Positions 24,967-34,301 of a DNA stretch of 47,408 nucleotides are shown here, one piece after another. The translations under genes were made by a program, and so were the position numbers. Source of the DNA: CAYJHC01 sp964370035 (GTDB lineage: Bacteria; Bacillota; Clostridia; Peptostreptococcales; Anaerovoracaceae). Position 1 is the first letter of the stretch, and every line of letters starts with the position of its first letter. The notes below the pieces were generated by a model. It had not been told where the DNA came from. It saw only the letters and a program-made list of their open reading frames with translations, and ran no database searches. The stretch covers positions 1 to 47,408 of the forward strand of contig CAYJGT010000003.1 in the NCBI GenBank assembly GCA_964370035.1. Reading direction: 5' to 3'.

Positions 24967-26688
24967 ATGGCATTAGACGGGCTAGTGATAGATGCACTTT
25001 CACAAGAATTAAACAAAACTTTATTAGGTTGCAGGATTGATAAAATTTATCAGCCTGAAAAAGCCGAATTTATTTTGGTTATGAAAACTAAAGAAGGTAA
25101 TAAAAAATTATTAATTTCTTGCGACAGCGACCACCCAGGCGTTTATTTCACTACTCAAAATTACGAAAACCCTCCTACCCCTTCTTCCCTTTGTATGTTT
25201 TTCCGTAAGCACCTACAGGGAAGCCGCATAACCGGAGTTACCCAATACGAGTCAGAAAGAATCCTTGAAATACTAGTCGACTCCTTAGACGAGTTAGGCA
25301 TTATGGTATCAAAAAAAATAGTTGTAGAACTTATGGGTCGATACAGTAATATTCTCCTTGTTCAAAGTGGCATTGAAGGCTACCCCGAAGGAAAAATTTT
25401 GGATAGCGTCAAACGAGGCTCTCTTGATTCAAATGTAGGAAGATTAATCTTACCAGGGCAACCTTACGAACACCCTCCAAGCCGGGATAGAGTTTCCTAC
25501 AAAAAATTACTTCGCCCTAATTACTCTAAAGAAATCTCCACTCCTTCTTTTAGCGACCCCATTTTTCTAAGCGAATTTTTCCAAGGGGTTTCTTCAACCA
25601 TTGCAGGGCAACTCTCCGCTACAGACAATCCTCTTGATGCCTTAGGAGCTTTAGCTACAAATATTCAAACAGGAGAATACGCCCCTTCCGTTTGGATTTC
25701 TTCAAAAGGTGTACCAAAAGATATTCATATTTTTGATTTGCAAATTCACGAGCATTTAATTAAGAAGGAATTTGAGGATACTAGTTCTGCTTTGGATTTT
25801 TATTATTTATCTAGGTCTTCATCTAATAAACTAGAGCAAGAAAAGCACTCCCTAAGGAGAAGTATCAATGGGTTAATTAAAAAAATTTCTGTGAAGAAAG
25901 GTAAACTGGCAACAGAAGTAGAGCAGGCAAAGGATTCAGAACATCTACGAATTTACGGAGAACTATTAATGGCTAATCTACATCTCTTCGAAACCGGAGA
26001 TTCTAAAGTTGAAGTGGTTAACTATTACGATAATAATAACGTGACGATCCCTCTAGACATTAAAATCTCTCCATCCAAAAATGCACAGACTTATTTTAAG
26101 AAATACTCTAAGTCAAAAAGAGCAATTGAAGAGAAAGGAGTTCAACATGCCAAAGCAGTAAACGAAATTGCTTACCTAGAAAGTGTATTAACATTTTTAG
26201 AAATGACAAACTCTACAGCGGAAATAACTGCAATTAAAGAGGAACTTATCGAAAGCGAGTTCCTCCGAAAAGACAAAAAACATTCTCTAAGCCGAAAAAA
26301 GGCTAAGCCTTCCTTACTCACTTTCACTTCCTCAGAAGGCAGAACTATTTTTGTTGGCAGAAATAATAAGGAAAATGATCACATTACCTTTTCTGTTGCA
26401 GGTAGAAAAGATCTTTGGTTCCACACTAAGGATATTCCTGGTTCTCATGTTGTCTTATCTCTAAATGGAGAAGAGCCATCTGAAAAAGAAATTCTTGAAG
26501 CTGCAGGAATAGCCGCTTTTTTTAGCAAGGCATCAACTTCAGAAAATGTTCCAGTTGACTATGTCTCTATTAAAAATATTAAAAAAATGGGAAATGGAAA
26601 GCCAGGAATGGTTATTTTTACAGAAAATAACACTGTATATGTTAATCCTCTCGACCCTGCTATTAGTTCCCACAAAACAGAAAAATAG
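24967..26688 (+). CDS. rqcH: RqcH / FbpA (NFACT family) ribosome quality control factor
   Basis: RqcH binds stalled 50S subunits with peptidyl-tRNA and directs C-terminal alanine tailing of the nascent chain; members were earlier called fibronectin-binding proteins. The 573-residue protein has an NFACT-N domain (MALDGLVIDALSQEL, YENPPTPSSLCMFFRKHL, ELMGRYSNILL), a central coiled-coil region (about 270-430, rich in Lys and Glu), and the NFACT-R domain (TFTSSEGRTIFVGRNNKEND, RKDLWFHTKDIPGSHVVL, then a NIKKMGNGKPGMVIF segment). The functionally important Asp97-Arg98 pair of the B. subtilis protein reads Glu97-Arg98 here. The AAGGAGG ribosome site is ideal. Confidence 0.93.
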   Translation: MALDGLVIDALSQELNKTLLGCRIDKIYQPEKAEFILVMKTKEGNKKLLISCDSDHPGVYFTTQNYENPPTPSSLCMFFRKHLQGSRITGVTQYESERILEILVDSLDELGIMVSKKIVVELMGRYSNILLVQSGIEGYPEGKILDSVKRGSLDSNVGRLILPGQPYEHPPSRDRVSYKKLLRPNYSKEISTPSFSDPIFLSEFFQGVSSTIAGQLSATDNPLDALGALATNIQTGEYAPSVWISSKGVPKDIHIFDLQIHEHLIKKEFEDTSSALDFYYLSRSSSNKLEQEKHSLRRSINGLIKKISVKKGKLATEVEQAKDSEHLRIYGELLMANLHLFETGDSKVEVVNYYDNNNVTIPLDIKISPSKNAQTYFKKYSKSKRAIEEKGVQHAKAVNEIAYLESVLTFLEMTNSTAEITAIKEELIESEFLRKDKKHSLSRKKAKPSLLTFTSSEGRTIFVGRNNKENDHITFSVAGRKDLWFHTKDIPGSHVVLSLNGEEPSEKEILEAAGIAAFFSKASTSENVPVDYVSIKNIKKMGNGKPGMVIFTENNTVYVNPLDPAISSHKTEK

Positions 26689-26714
26689 GAGCGAGTCCTA
26701 ATAGACATCGCCCC
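26688..26714 (+). terminator. weak hairpin at the end of rqcH
   Basis: GGAGCGA (26688-26694) and TCGCCCC (26708-26714) pair over 7 bp with one wobble, and a T-rich stretch follows. It overlaps the stop codon by one base. A possible terminator, without a strong T-run. Confidence 0.4.
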
Positions 26715-26832
26715 TTCTTCCATCTCTGTATGCACTTTGGTTTTTTATAGCTAAAATAATTTATAACACGACTTCTCAATTTCAGCTAATAATTCTATTA
26801 ATTAGCCATTTATTTTTGCTTTTAAACTCTTT

Positions 26833-28350
26833 TTAGTCAAATACACTTAAGTCTAAGTCATCAAATCCTTCTAGCACTTCTCTAAGACCTGTAATTATTT
26901 TTTCGCATCCACCAACCTGGTCGGACTCTACATTTAGTGGCATTATTGGATCATGAAGAGACATTCTTATTAAGCACCACCCCAGGCCAGAGTCTTTATC
27001 GAAAGAAAGTCTTATTCCCTCATGATTAGGAATCACAACCGTAATTCCATCTTCTTTCACACCCCATTCTAGTATTTTTTCAAAAATTGGTTTTGCATAT
27101 TTTAGGAAATCATCATTTTTTATTCTTATTCTATATTCATATGATTCTATTGGTTTTTCTAATGCTTCGATTAAAGAGTCAATTCCCTTACCTTCTTTTC
27201 TAAGATTTGCTGCTTCCACAACAATCTTTGTTGCTAGGTAAGCTCCATCATCTAAAAAGAAATTTTCTTTCAATGCAGCATGGCCTGATGTTTCAATGGC
27301 CAATTGGGAGTCTATCCCTTCATCATTAAGTTCAACAGCTTTATTTATCACATTTTTATAGCCTCTTTTATATCTAAGATGCTTTAGGCCTAACTTTTCT
27401 TCAATAAATACCGTAAGTTGGTCGCTAGTAATACTGTCTGTAACCACAGTTGTATTTGGATGCTCCTTCGCCACTAATGAAGCAGCTAGTGCAACAATTT
27501 CATTTCTACCTATTGCCCTACCCTTTTTATCTACAGCTGCAGATCGGTCTACATCGGTATCAAATATTAACCCAAGATCGGCAGAAGTGGAAAGAACTTG
27601 CGCACAAATAGCCGCCATTGCTTCCTTGTCTTCTGGATTTGGAGGGTGATTTGGGAAAGTCCCATCCGCCTCTAAAAATTGGCTGTCGCTAACATCTGCT
27701 CCAAGGGGCTTTAAAACCGACTTTGCGTAAAATCCGCCGGAGCCATTTCCTGCATCTACAACTATTTTCATGCCTTTTAACGGAAGGTCTCCTTCGCCTA
27801 CCCCTTCAACAATTATGTTTCTAAGATGTTTTGAATATCTTTCCATTAAATCAACTTCTTCTATCTCTTTAACCATGTTAATGGTAATTCCATTTAGCGC
27901 TTCTTCATTTTCCGCAAATTCTATTATTTCTTTTATGTCTTCTTTATTGAGGCCTCCCTCTTCTGTAAAGAATTTAAAGCCATTTCTGTTGAACGGTAGG
28001 TGGCTGGCAGTTATCATTATTCCACCATCACATTGAAATTCATCAAACTTTGTAGCCATAAACATTGCAGGTGTCGACGCCAATCCACATTCATATACCT
28101 GAACACCAAAAGGTTTAAAGCCCTCAATCAATCCATCTCTTAACTGCTTTCCTGAAAGCCGAGGATCTCTCCCTATGGCTATTTTTATTTCATCAGGATT
28201 TTTCCCTAAAGTTTCACATAGCCATAATAAATAACCTTTTCCAATTCTAACCGCATCACTTTTTCTAAGATTTGGCTCTTCTCCCTCAACCCCTGTTAAT
28301 GCTATCCCTCTAATGTCACTGCCATTTTGAAGTTTTTTATAACTACTCAT
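26833..28350 (-). CDS. phosphohexomutase (phosphomannomutase / phosphoglucomutase family)
   Basis: Alpha-D-phosphohexomutases interconvert hexose-6-phosphate and hexose-1-phosphate through a phosphoserine. The 505-residue protein has four recognisable parts: an N-terminal GSDIRGIA with AIGRDPRLSG, the active-site serine loop ITASHLPFNRNGFKFF, the metal loop LIFDTDVDRSAAVD (DTDVDR in place of the usual DGDADR), and the sugar-binding loop ETSGHAALKENFFLDDGAYL, followed by a C-terminal phosphate-binding segment near the HEGIRLSFD residues. The altered metal loop keeps all three acidic residues, so it should be active. It could supply sugar-1-phosphates for envelope glycans. A strong AAAGGAG precedes the start. 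Glucose versus mannose specificity cannot be assigned. Confidence 0.9.
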   Translation of the reverse strand: MSSYKKLQNGSDIRGIALTGVEGEEPNLRKSDAVRIGKGYLLWLCETLGKNPDEIKIAIGRDPRLSGKQLRDGLIEGFKPFGVQVYECGLASTPAMFMATKFDEFQCDGGIMITASHLPFNRNGFKFFTEEGGLNKEDIKEIIEFAENEEALNGITINMVKEIEEVDLMERYSKHLRNIIVEGVGEGDLPLKGMKIVVDAGNGSGGFYAKSVLKPLGADVSDSQFLEADGTFPNHPPNPEDKEAMAAICAQVLSTSADLGLIFDTDVDRSAAVDKKGRAIGRNEIVALAASLVAKEHPNTTVVTDSITSDQLTVFIEEKLGLKHLRYKRGYKNVINKAVELNDEGIDSQLAIETSGHAALKENFFLDDGAYLATKIVVEAANLRKEGKGIDSLIEALEKPIESYEYRIRIKNDDFLKYAKPIFEKILEWGVKEDGITVVIPNHEGIRLSFDKDSGLGWCLIRMSLHDPIMPLNVESDQVGGCEKIITGLREVLEGFDDLDLSVFD

Positions 28351-28477
28351 TTTTCTCCTTTTATTATTTTCATTCCACCTTGCATATTAGTTTTCCCTAG
28401 GCTGCATTTAAGCCTATTGTATTGTTACACTTTAAACTTTATTTATCCCGTTCTTTTCACACTTTTCTTTTTTCATA

Positions 28478-29272
28478 TTATTTTTCTCTATTCATGCTTC
28501 CCATTTTGTATCCAGCTAAATCTAAGGAAACAAATTTAAAGCCAACTTTTTTTAGTTTTTGATCAACTTCAGCTAGAAGCTTTTTATCAAACAACTTTTC
28601 AATTTCATCTTCCCCTACTTCTATTCTTGCCAAATCTCCATGATGCCTAACCCTTAATTGAGAAAAGCCTAATTCTTTTAATGCTTCTTCACTTTTTTCA
28701 ATCATCTTTAACTTACTAACAGTAATTTTTTCTCCTGTAGGCACTCTAGATGCCAAACAAGCCATTGAAGGTTTTTCTGATCCTGGCACATCTAACAATC
28801 TTAACGCCCTTCTCACGTCTTCTTTCGTAAAACCAGCTTCTTCTAGCGGCGATATAACCCCCAGTTCTTTTAGTGCTTTTCTACCAGGCCTATAGTCATT
28901 TAAATCATCAGAATTGCTTCCCTCTAATATATGTTCTCCTATAGCTTCTTGCAAGTTAGCAAAAATTGTTTTCTTACAGAGGTAACATCGATCCTCTTTA
29001 TTGTCTTCTATTGACTCCAATATTTCCTCATCTAAATTAATTGTAAGATGGGCTATTCCTCTTTTTTCGCAAAAACTTTGAGCATATTCTAATTCATTCT
29101 TAGGGAAATTTGGCCCAGCTGCTGTCACCGCAATTGCTTTTTCTCCTAAGACATGGTTTGCAATTATTAATAACAAAGTGCTATCTACACCTCCCGAAAA
29201 AGCCACTGCAACCGAATCAAACATATTTATTCTCTCACATATCAAGTCTAGTTTTTTTTGTAAGTTTCCCAT
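28478..29272 (-). CDS. larE: LarE-type ATP-dependent sacrificial sulfur transferase
   Basis: LarE donates sulfur from its own cysteine, or through a bound cofactor, to make the nickel-pincer nucleotide of lactate racemase. The 264-residue protein has the PP-loop AFSGGVDSTLLL, RCYLCKKTIF, EGSNSDDLNDYRPGRKAL, and SMACLASRVPTGEKIT with the conserved cysteine, then LRVRHHGDLARIEV and a C-terminal GYKMGSMN. No larA, larB or larC gene is in the window, so its acceptor is unclear; LarE homologues without neighbours are common. A GGAG ribosome site precedes the ATG, 14 bases after the HD gene. Confidence 0.9.
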   Translation of the reverse strand: MGNLQKKLDLICERINMFDSVAVAFSGGVDSTLLLIIANHVLGEKAIAVTAAGPNFPKNELEYAQSFCEKRGIAHLTINLDEEILESIEDNKEDRCYLCKKTIFANLQEAIGEHILEGSNSDDLNDYRPGRKALKELGVISPLEEAGFTKEDVRRALRLLDVPGSEKPSMACLASRVPTGEKITVSKLKMIEKSEEALKELGFSQLRVRHHGDLARIEVGEDEIEKLFDKKLLAEVDQKLKKVGFKFVSLDLAGYKMGSMNREK

Positions 29273-29286
29273 TTTTCTGCCATCTC

Positions 29287-29862
29287 CTATAGGAAGTATT
29301 CATTTACTTCATCTTCGCAACTACCCATAGCCTCTATTGTCATGGAAAACAACTTGTCCATTTCCCACCCTAGCATTTCAGCTCCTGATTTTATAACTTC
29401 CCTATCGCAACCTGCTGCGAATTTTAAATCTTTAAATTTCTTCTTTACAGACTTCACTTCTATATCTTTTACAGTCCCTGAAGGTCTCATTAAAGAGTAG
29501 GCCCAAATCAAGCCTGTAAGTTCATCTGCAGCGTATAGCACTTTTTCCATTTCGCTTTCTGGCTTTACATCCGAACAGTTTCCATAACCATGGGCAACAA
29601 TTGCTCTGACTAATTCGTCACTAGCATTAACCTCTGCTAGCAGCTCTGGAGCCTTCACACAATGCTCTTCTGGAAACTTACCAAAATCTAAATCATGAAG
29701 CAACCCTGCCACTTCCCAAAATTCTTTTTCATTTTCATTTCCAAGTTCAACTGCAAAATATCTCATTACCCCCGCCACTGTTAAAGCATGTCTAATGTGG
29801 AACTGATCATCATTATATTTCAAAAATAATTTTAACGCTTCTTCTCTTGTAACTCTATCCAT
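29287..29862 (-). CDS. HD-domain phosphohydrolase
   Basis: The 191-residue cytoplasmic protein has the HD metal-binding pattern: RHALTVAGVMRYFA (first His), GLLHDLDFGKFPEEHC (His-Asp and a further acid and His), AIVAHGYG (a further His), and ADELTGLIWAY (late Asp). This is the form often annotated as an HDIG or YedJ-like hydrolase acting on a phosphorylated small molecule. The substrate cannot be named. A perfect AAGGAG ribosome site precedes the ATG. It lies 14 bases upstream of larE and probably forms an operon with it. Confidence 0.85.
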   Translation of the reverse strand: MDRVTREEALKLFLKYNDDQFHIRHALTVAGVMRYFAVELGNENEKEFWEVAGLLHDLDFGKFPEEHCVKAPELLAEVNASDELVRAIVAHGYGNCSDVKPESEMEKVLYAADELTGLIWAYSLMRPSGTVKDIEVKSVKKKFKDLKFAAGCDREVIKSGAEMLGWEMDKLFSMTIEAMGSCEDEVNEYFL

Positions 29863-29943
29863 ATTTTCTCCTTCTTATTTATTTTTATTCATATTACTAC
29901 AATTAGATTATTTCCTTATCCTTTAATTGCTATGTGCCTAATC

Positions 29944-30043
29944 NNNNNNNNNNNNNNNNNNNNNNNNNNNNNNNNNNNNNNNNNNNNNNNNNNNNNNNNN
30001 NNNNNNNNNNNNNNNNNNNNNNNNNNNNNNNNNNNNNNNNNNN
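29944..30043. other. assembly gap (100 N) between the EamA transporter and HD hydrolase genes
   Basis: Exactly 100 undetermined bases, adjoining the stop codon of the EamA-family gene. The real content and length are unknown; a repeat, a small RNA gene or a terminator could lie here. Confidence 0.9.
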
Positions 30044-30988
30044 TTAAGATTTACTATTTTTTAACCTTGCATTCATTCTTTCTTCCTTCGAAGGCAACTG
30101 AGCAACAATAATTGCTGCAAACATTAGAATACAACCAATAATTTCTCTTGAATTAATTGACTCGCCCAAAAGAATTATTCCTGCAATTACTGCAATTACA
30201 GACTCCAAAGACAGCAGCAAACTTGTCATGGTCGGTTCAACTCTTTTTTGCGCTACCATTTGAAGAGTATAGGCAACTCCACAAGACATAACACCTACAT
30301 AAAGCAAGGGCATTGCAGCGCCTACTAGACCTTCCCAAGTAAAGCTTTCATAAAGCATTAATGGCGTTCCTATAATACCCGCTACTAAGAATTGTAACGC
30401 CGACAGTTTTATGCCATCCGCCTTTGCCGTAAAATAGTCACAGCACAAAATATGAGCTGCAAATCCAAAAGCACATATAAACATTAGTACATCACCCTTG
30501 TTTACACTAAGATCTTCAGTCACTGACAGTAAATATAACCCTGTTAATGCAACTACTATACAAATCCATACTATCGGCTTTACTTTTCGCTTTAAGAAAA
30601 GTCCAAAGACAGGTACAATCACAATATATAAGGCTGTTATGAACCCCGCTTTACCTGAAGTAGTATATAATAATCCAATCTGTTGTAGTATAGCCGCAAA
30701 GTATATGGCCACCCCACAAGCCAATCCTCCAATTAACAAGTCTTTTCGCTGTTTCTTTTTTTCTTCTACTGAAATTTGAGGCCTCTGCTCTAGCGCCTTT
30801 TTCTTTTTATCAAGTGTTGACAGCACTAGTATTACTGGCAATAAAGCCAAAAATCCAATGTACATTCTAAGAGAACCAAATGTAAACGGACCTATAGTGT
30901 CCATTCCCGTTTTTTGGGCTACAAATGAAGTTCCCCATATTAATGCTACCATTAATAGCATTACTTCACCGCCGATTTTGCCTTTCAT
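30044..30988 (-). CDS. EamA/DMT-family membrane transporter
   Basis: The 314-residue protein has ten hydrophobic segments in the two-fold EamA (drug/metabolite transporter) repeat. The first repeat begins MLLMVALIWGTSFVAQKTGMD and shows RMYIGFLALLPV and YTTSGKAGFITALYIVIVPVFGL, classical for this family. The second contains YVGVMSCGVAYTLQMVAQKR, then TSLLLSLESVIAVIAGIILLGE. It probably exports or imports an amino acid or metabolite; the substrate is unknown. The stop codon directly adjoins an assembly gap but is itself intact. The start follows GGAGGAA by about 12 bases, somewhat far. Confidence 0.92.
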   Translation of the reverse strand: MKGKIGGEVMLLMVALIWGTSFVAQKTGMDTIGPFTFGSLRMYIGFLALLPVILVLSTLDKKKKALEQRPQISVEEKKKQRKDLLIGGLACGVAIYFAAILQQIGLLYTTSGKAGFITALYIVIVPVFGLFLKRKVKPIVWICIVVALTGLYLLSVTEDLSVNKGDVLMFICAFGFAAHILCCDYFTAKADGIKLSALQFLVAGIIGTPLMLYESFTWEGLVGAAMPLLYVGVMSCGVAYTLQMVAQKRVEPTMTSLLLSLESVIAVIAGIILLGESINSREIIGCILMFAAIIVAQLPSKEERMNARLKNSKS

Positions 30989-31059
30989 ATTTCGTCAATT
31001 CCTCCTCTATTCTTAAGCTAATACTTTTTTCCTTGCCTCTTCGAATATTATTATTCCCC

Positions 31060-32598
31060 TTACATTAGTGGGGCAAATATTCTAAGGACAGACTGAACAA
31101 ATCTCTTTGACCAGGTCCATTTGTTAATATCACTTAGGGTTATTTCATGACACTCTTCTAACCCTTTTAGATAATCTGCTCTAATTTCTTTTACAGCTCT
31201 ACTCTTATACATCCAAACCGCATTCTCGAAATGAAGATATAAACTTCTAAAATCTAAATTTATCGTTCCACACACAGCTAGCTTTCCATCTGACACAAAT
31301 GTCTTTGAATGGATAAACCCAGGAGTATATTGATATACTTTTACTCCTGCTTCTAAAAGTGGCTTATAATATGATTGTGTTAATAGAAATACACTTTTCT
31401 TGTCTGGTATGTTCGGTGTAACAATTTTTACATCCACGCCTCTTCTTGCGGCCAATTTAAATGCCTTGATAACTTCATTGGGAAGAATCAAGTATGGAGT
31501 CGCCACATAAAGATCCTCTGTAGAGCAATTTATCATATTAATATACACATTTTCACCCACATTATTATAATCTAAAGGAGAGTCCCAATAAGGCGTTATG
31601 AATCCTTTTACAGCTTTTTCTTCACCCATAAAATGTTCTGGCCTGAAGCGTTCAATGTCTTCATCAGGGTTTTCATATAACATCCAGTTTTTCATAAAAC
31701 AAACAGTCAGGCTCCAAACCGCCTTACCTTCGAGCCTTACCGCACAGTCTCTCCACTTTCCGTATGGAGAAGTAATATTAACATATTCGTCTCCAATGTT
31801 GATGCCCCCCGTATACCCAATATAGCCGTCTATTATAACAATTTTTCTATGATCCCGATTGTTTTGAATCATTGTAAGGTTTCTATAAGTTCTTAGAGGA
31901 TTCAGAGGATAGCATTTAATTCCTTTTTCCTTCAAGACTTTATAATACCCGTTTGGCAAAGTTGGTAGGCAACCTAAGTCATCATAACCAACCCTCACAT
32001 CAACTCCTTCTTTTACCTTTTCTTCAAGAATTTCTAAAATTGAGCCCCAGAATTCACCTTCTCGAATAATAAAATACTGTAAAAATATATGATGTTTTGC
32101 CCCCTTTAAATCTTTTAACAGACTTTCCCATTTTTGCTCTCCAGATTCTAGAAATTGTGTTTCAGTGTTTTTATATGTAGGAAAACGTTCCCAAGCCAAA
32201 TACTTAGCTTGACCCCCACTCATTCTATCATTTAAGGTTATTTCTTCTAGCACCTCATAATCTGGTTCAATTAAACCTTTAGTTACTTTTCTAACCACTT
32301 TATTTCTTTTTCTAATGGCCTTTGGAACATTTTTTCCACCAAAGAAAATATAGAAAATAGCACCGTAAATAGGCACTACAAATAATATTATTATCCACCC
32401 TATCTTATATGCAGGGTTATCTTTATTCCCCACTACATAAATAACCAATAAGAAAACCACCGCTTGCATTATAAAGAACAGGTGTACCACATAACCATCT
32501 AATAAGACGATTACTGCTACAACTATAGCAAGCTGAATCATGAAAGGTATTAAAAATAGTACTATTCTGTTAGTTAAAACACCAAATATTTTCCTCAT
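31060..32598 (-). CDS. cls: cardiolipin synthase (phospholipase D superfamily)
   Basis: Cls joins two phosphatidylglycerol molecules into cardiolipin and glycerol at the membrane. The 512-residue protein begins with two hydrophobic segments and a PLDNase-N-like region (YVVGNKDNPAYKIGWIIIL, then IFYIFFGG). Two HKD motifs follow: DHRKIVIIDGYIGYTGGINIGDEY near residue 255 and FIHSKTFVSDGKLAVCGTINLD near residue 425, both complete. The C-terminal FENAVWMY and late WTWSKRF are also typical. GGAGG precedes the ATG directly. With pssA and psd at the right end it indicates a membrane containing cardiolipin and phosphatidylethanolamine. Confidence 0.95.
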   Translation of the reverse strand: MRKIFGVLTNRIVLFLIPFMIQLAIVVAVIVLLDGYVVHLFFIMQAVVFLLVIYVVGNKDNPAYKIGWIIILFVVPIYGAIFYIFFGGKNVPKAIRKRNKVVRKVTKGLIEPDYEVLEEITLNDRMSGGQAKYLAWERFPTYKNTETQFLESGEQKWESLLKDLKGAKHHIFLQYFIIREGEFWGSILEILEEKVKEGVDVRVGYDDLGCLPTLPNGYYKVLKEKGIKCYPLNPLRTYRNLTMIQNNRDHRKIVIIDGYIGYTGGINIGDEYVNITSPYGKWRDCAVRLEGKAVWSLTVCFMKNWMLYENPDEDIERFRPEHFMGEEKAVKGFITPYWDSPLDYNNVGENVYINMINCSTEDLYVATPYLILPNEVIKAFKLAARRGVDVKIVTPNIPDKKSVFLLTQSYYKPLLEAGVKVYQYTPGFIHSKTFVSDGKLAVCGTINLDFRSLYLHFENAVWMYKSRAVKEIRADYLKGLEECHEITLSDINKWTWSKRFVQSVLRIFAPLM

Positions 32599-32623
32599 TT
32601 TTCCTCCCTGGCATATGCCTAGA

Positions 32624-33508
32624 TTACTTCACCTTTTTAGTTTTCTTTTCGCCCTTGCTTGAATTGTTTTTTGAGCTTCCCTTCATCTTTGCTAGTTGAG
32701 GTATGAATTTACTGGCAAACCCTTTTCCACGGTTCTTAATGTATGTATATCCTAAAACCGAAAAACCTATTGCTCCCAGAAAATTAACCCACATGTCGTG
32801 CATTGTGTCATGCAAACCAATATCTAAATATTTGTTAAATCCAAGTTCATCATTTAATGTAACAGACGAAATATCTAAAACTACTGGGACATTTGACCCT
32901 GTCTCATTTAATTCTACAGAGGTAATGCTAGTAAGCCATGTATCTTTCTGCATGTCATTTCCAAACCATCTATCCATAGCGTATTCAAAGAATTCCCAAA
33001 AAACCGCAACTGTCATTGAAAAGCATAAAGCAAATGCTGCCGTAAAAAATGGAGTCATCGTAAACTTAATCTTAGAGTTTTGATTAAGCATATCAATCAT
33101 AGCAAATCCAATTGCTGCTGCCAAAAAACCGTTAATAGTATGTAGAATATCATCCCACCTATCATATATTAAATAGTATTCTGCTACTTCCCCTAGAATT
33201 TGAGCCGCAAATATAAAGAAAATAATTATTATCTCAAGTGCACTGGGAAGAACAATTTCTAGCCTTTTCTCTAGCATGGACGGAATAAAGAAAAGTATCA
33301 ATGCCAACACACAAATACTCACATTATTCCAGTCTTGAGAAATAATTTCATATATTAATACTGCAACAACCAAAATTCTAATTACTGCGTACACAATCTT
33401 TACTTTTTTAGATTTTTTCGGTCCTTCTTTCTTAGCATCAAGATTTTTTTCAATATGTTTTTCTTGGCTTTCTGGACTAAGATTCTCCTGTTTTTTTTCC
33501 TTTTTCAT
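32624..33508 (-). CDS. YjdF-like multi-pass membrane protein of unknown function
   Basis: The 294-residue protein has a strongly charged N-terminus (about 38 residues, Lys/Glu rich), six or so hydrophobic segments, and a Lys-rich tail. Recognisable polar motifs in the membrane part are YDRWDDILHTINGFLAAAIGF, VFWEFFEYAMDRWFGNDMQKD and LHDTMHDMWVNFLGAIGF. Their His, Asp and Glu spacing resembles the YjdF (DUF2238) family. Function is unknown. It stops 25 bases upstream of cls and is probably co-transcribed, so a membrane-lipid role is possible but only by position. Confidence 0.7.
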   Translation of the reverse strand: MKKEKKQENLSPESQEKHIEKNLDAKKEGPKKSKKVKIVYAVIRILVVAVLIYEIISQDWNNVSICVLALILFFIPSMLEKRLEIVLPSALEIIIIFFIFAAQILGEVAEYYLIYDRWDDILHTINGFLAAAIGFAMIDMLNQNSKIKFTMTPFFTAAFALCFSMTVAVFWEFFEYAMDRWFGNDMQKDTWLTSITSVELNETGSNVPVVLDISSVTLNDELGFNKYLDIGLHDTMHDMWVNFLGAIGFSVLGYTYIKNRGKGFASKFIPQLAKMKGSSKNNSSKGEKKTKKVK

Positions 33509-33750
33509 CCTAAATCTCCAATCTCATCAGATAATAGATATCTCTTTTATTCTACCTTATTTCCTTCTTTTCGGCAATGAAATTGGATATTTTCTTAATA
33601 TTTCTGCTACTTACTATTTTTAAAAATTGTTAATGAGCACCGCCTTGAAAATATGCACATACAGCGCAATAAACAAACAATTATTCAAGTTTAAATAGTC
33701 AATTCCATATCAAGACAAAATATAAGTAACCCTTAGTGTGAACTTAAAAA

Positions 33751-33778
33751 CTAGGAGCGCATATCTATGCACTCCTAG
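33751..33778 (-). terminator. second, distal terminator after rpsI
   Basis: CTAGGAG (33751-33757) pairs with CTCCTAG (33772-33778), and GCATA with TATGC inside, with one mismatch and a 2-base loop. Read on the minus strand, TTTTT follows directly. It backs up the proximal terminator. Confidence 0.75.
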
Positions 33779-33834
33779 CTACTATGAATTGTTTTTATTT
33801 TCTCTATCCCAACATTTGACATAGAGCCAAAATT

Positions 33835-33868
33835 AAAAACCCGAAACTGCATTTGTTTCGGGTTTTTT
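33835..33868 (-). terminator. proximal bidirectional terminator after rpsI
   Basis: AAAAACCCGAAAC pairs with GTTTCGGGTTTTT around a 7-base loop, with T-runs on both strands. It lies 20 bases after the rpsI stop. Confidence 0.9.
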
Positions 33869-33887
33869 GAATTCATCATTTGTAATC

Positions 33888-34286
33888 TTATCTCTTTGAG
33901 AATTGGCTTGCTTTTCTCGCTTTTTTAAGACCATACTTGTATCTTTCTTTCATTCTTGCGTCTCTAGTTAAGAATCCAGCGTCTTTAAGAGGTTTCTTAA
34001 AGTTATCTGCATCTGCTTCAACTAAAGCTCTTGAGATACCGTGTCTAAGGGCTCCAGCTTGTCCAGTGTATCCACCACCTGTTACAGTAGCAATAACATC
34101 AAACTTACCTTCACATCCAGCTATTTCAAAAGGTCTTTTAACCTCTCTCTTAACAATTTCCATTGCCAAATATTCATCTAAAGGCTTTTTGTTTACAATA
34201 ATATTTCCTTTGCCAGGGATTAGTCTAACTCTAGCAACTGAAGATTTTCTTCTTCCTGTACCTAAGTACTGCACTTTGTTTGCCAT
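33888..34286 (-). CDS. rpsI: 30S ribosomal protein S9
   Basis: S9 binds the head of the 30S subunit, its C-terminal tail reaching the P-site tRNA. The 132-residue product starts with a short extension and YLGTGRRKSSVARVRL, contains VNKKPLDEYL, a GGGYTGQAGALRHGISRAL core, and ends in the universal KARKASQFSKR. It follows rplM by 15 bases, as in nearly all bacteria. Two terminators lie downstream. Confidence 0.98.
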   Translation of the reverse strand: MANKVQYLGTGRRKSSVARVRLIPGKGNIIVNKKPLDEYLAMEIVKREVKRPFEIAGCEGKFDVIATVTGGGYTGQAGALRHGISRALVEADADNFKKPLKDAGFLTRDARMKERYKYGLKKARKASQFSKR

Positions 34287-34301
34287 TGCTTATTCTCCCT
34301 T

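Larger units (their letters stand above)
33509..33887. other. intergenic region (379 bp) between rpsI and the YjdF-like gene
   Basis: No gene is recognised. It holds two hairpins that together end the rplM-rpsI transcript, listed separately. The remaining 240 bases are AT-rich and presumably carry the promoter of the membrane-protein/cls unit, which I could not place. Confidence 0.6.
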
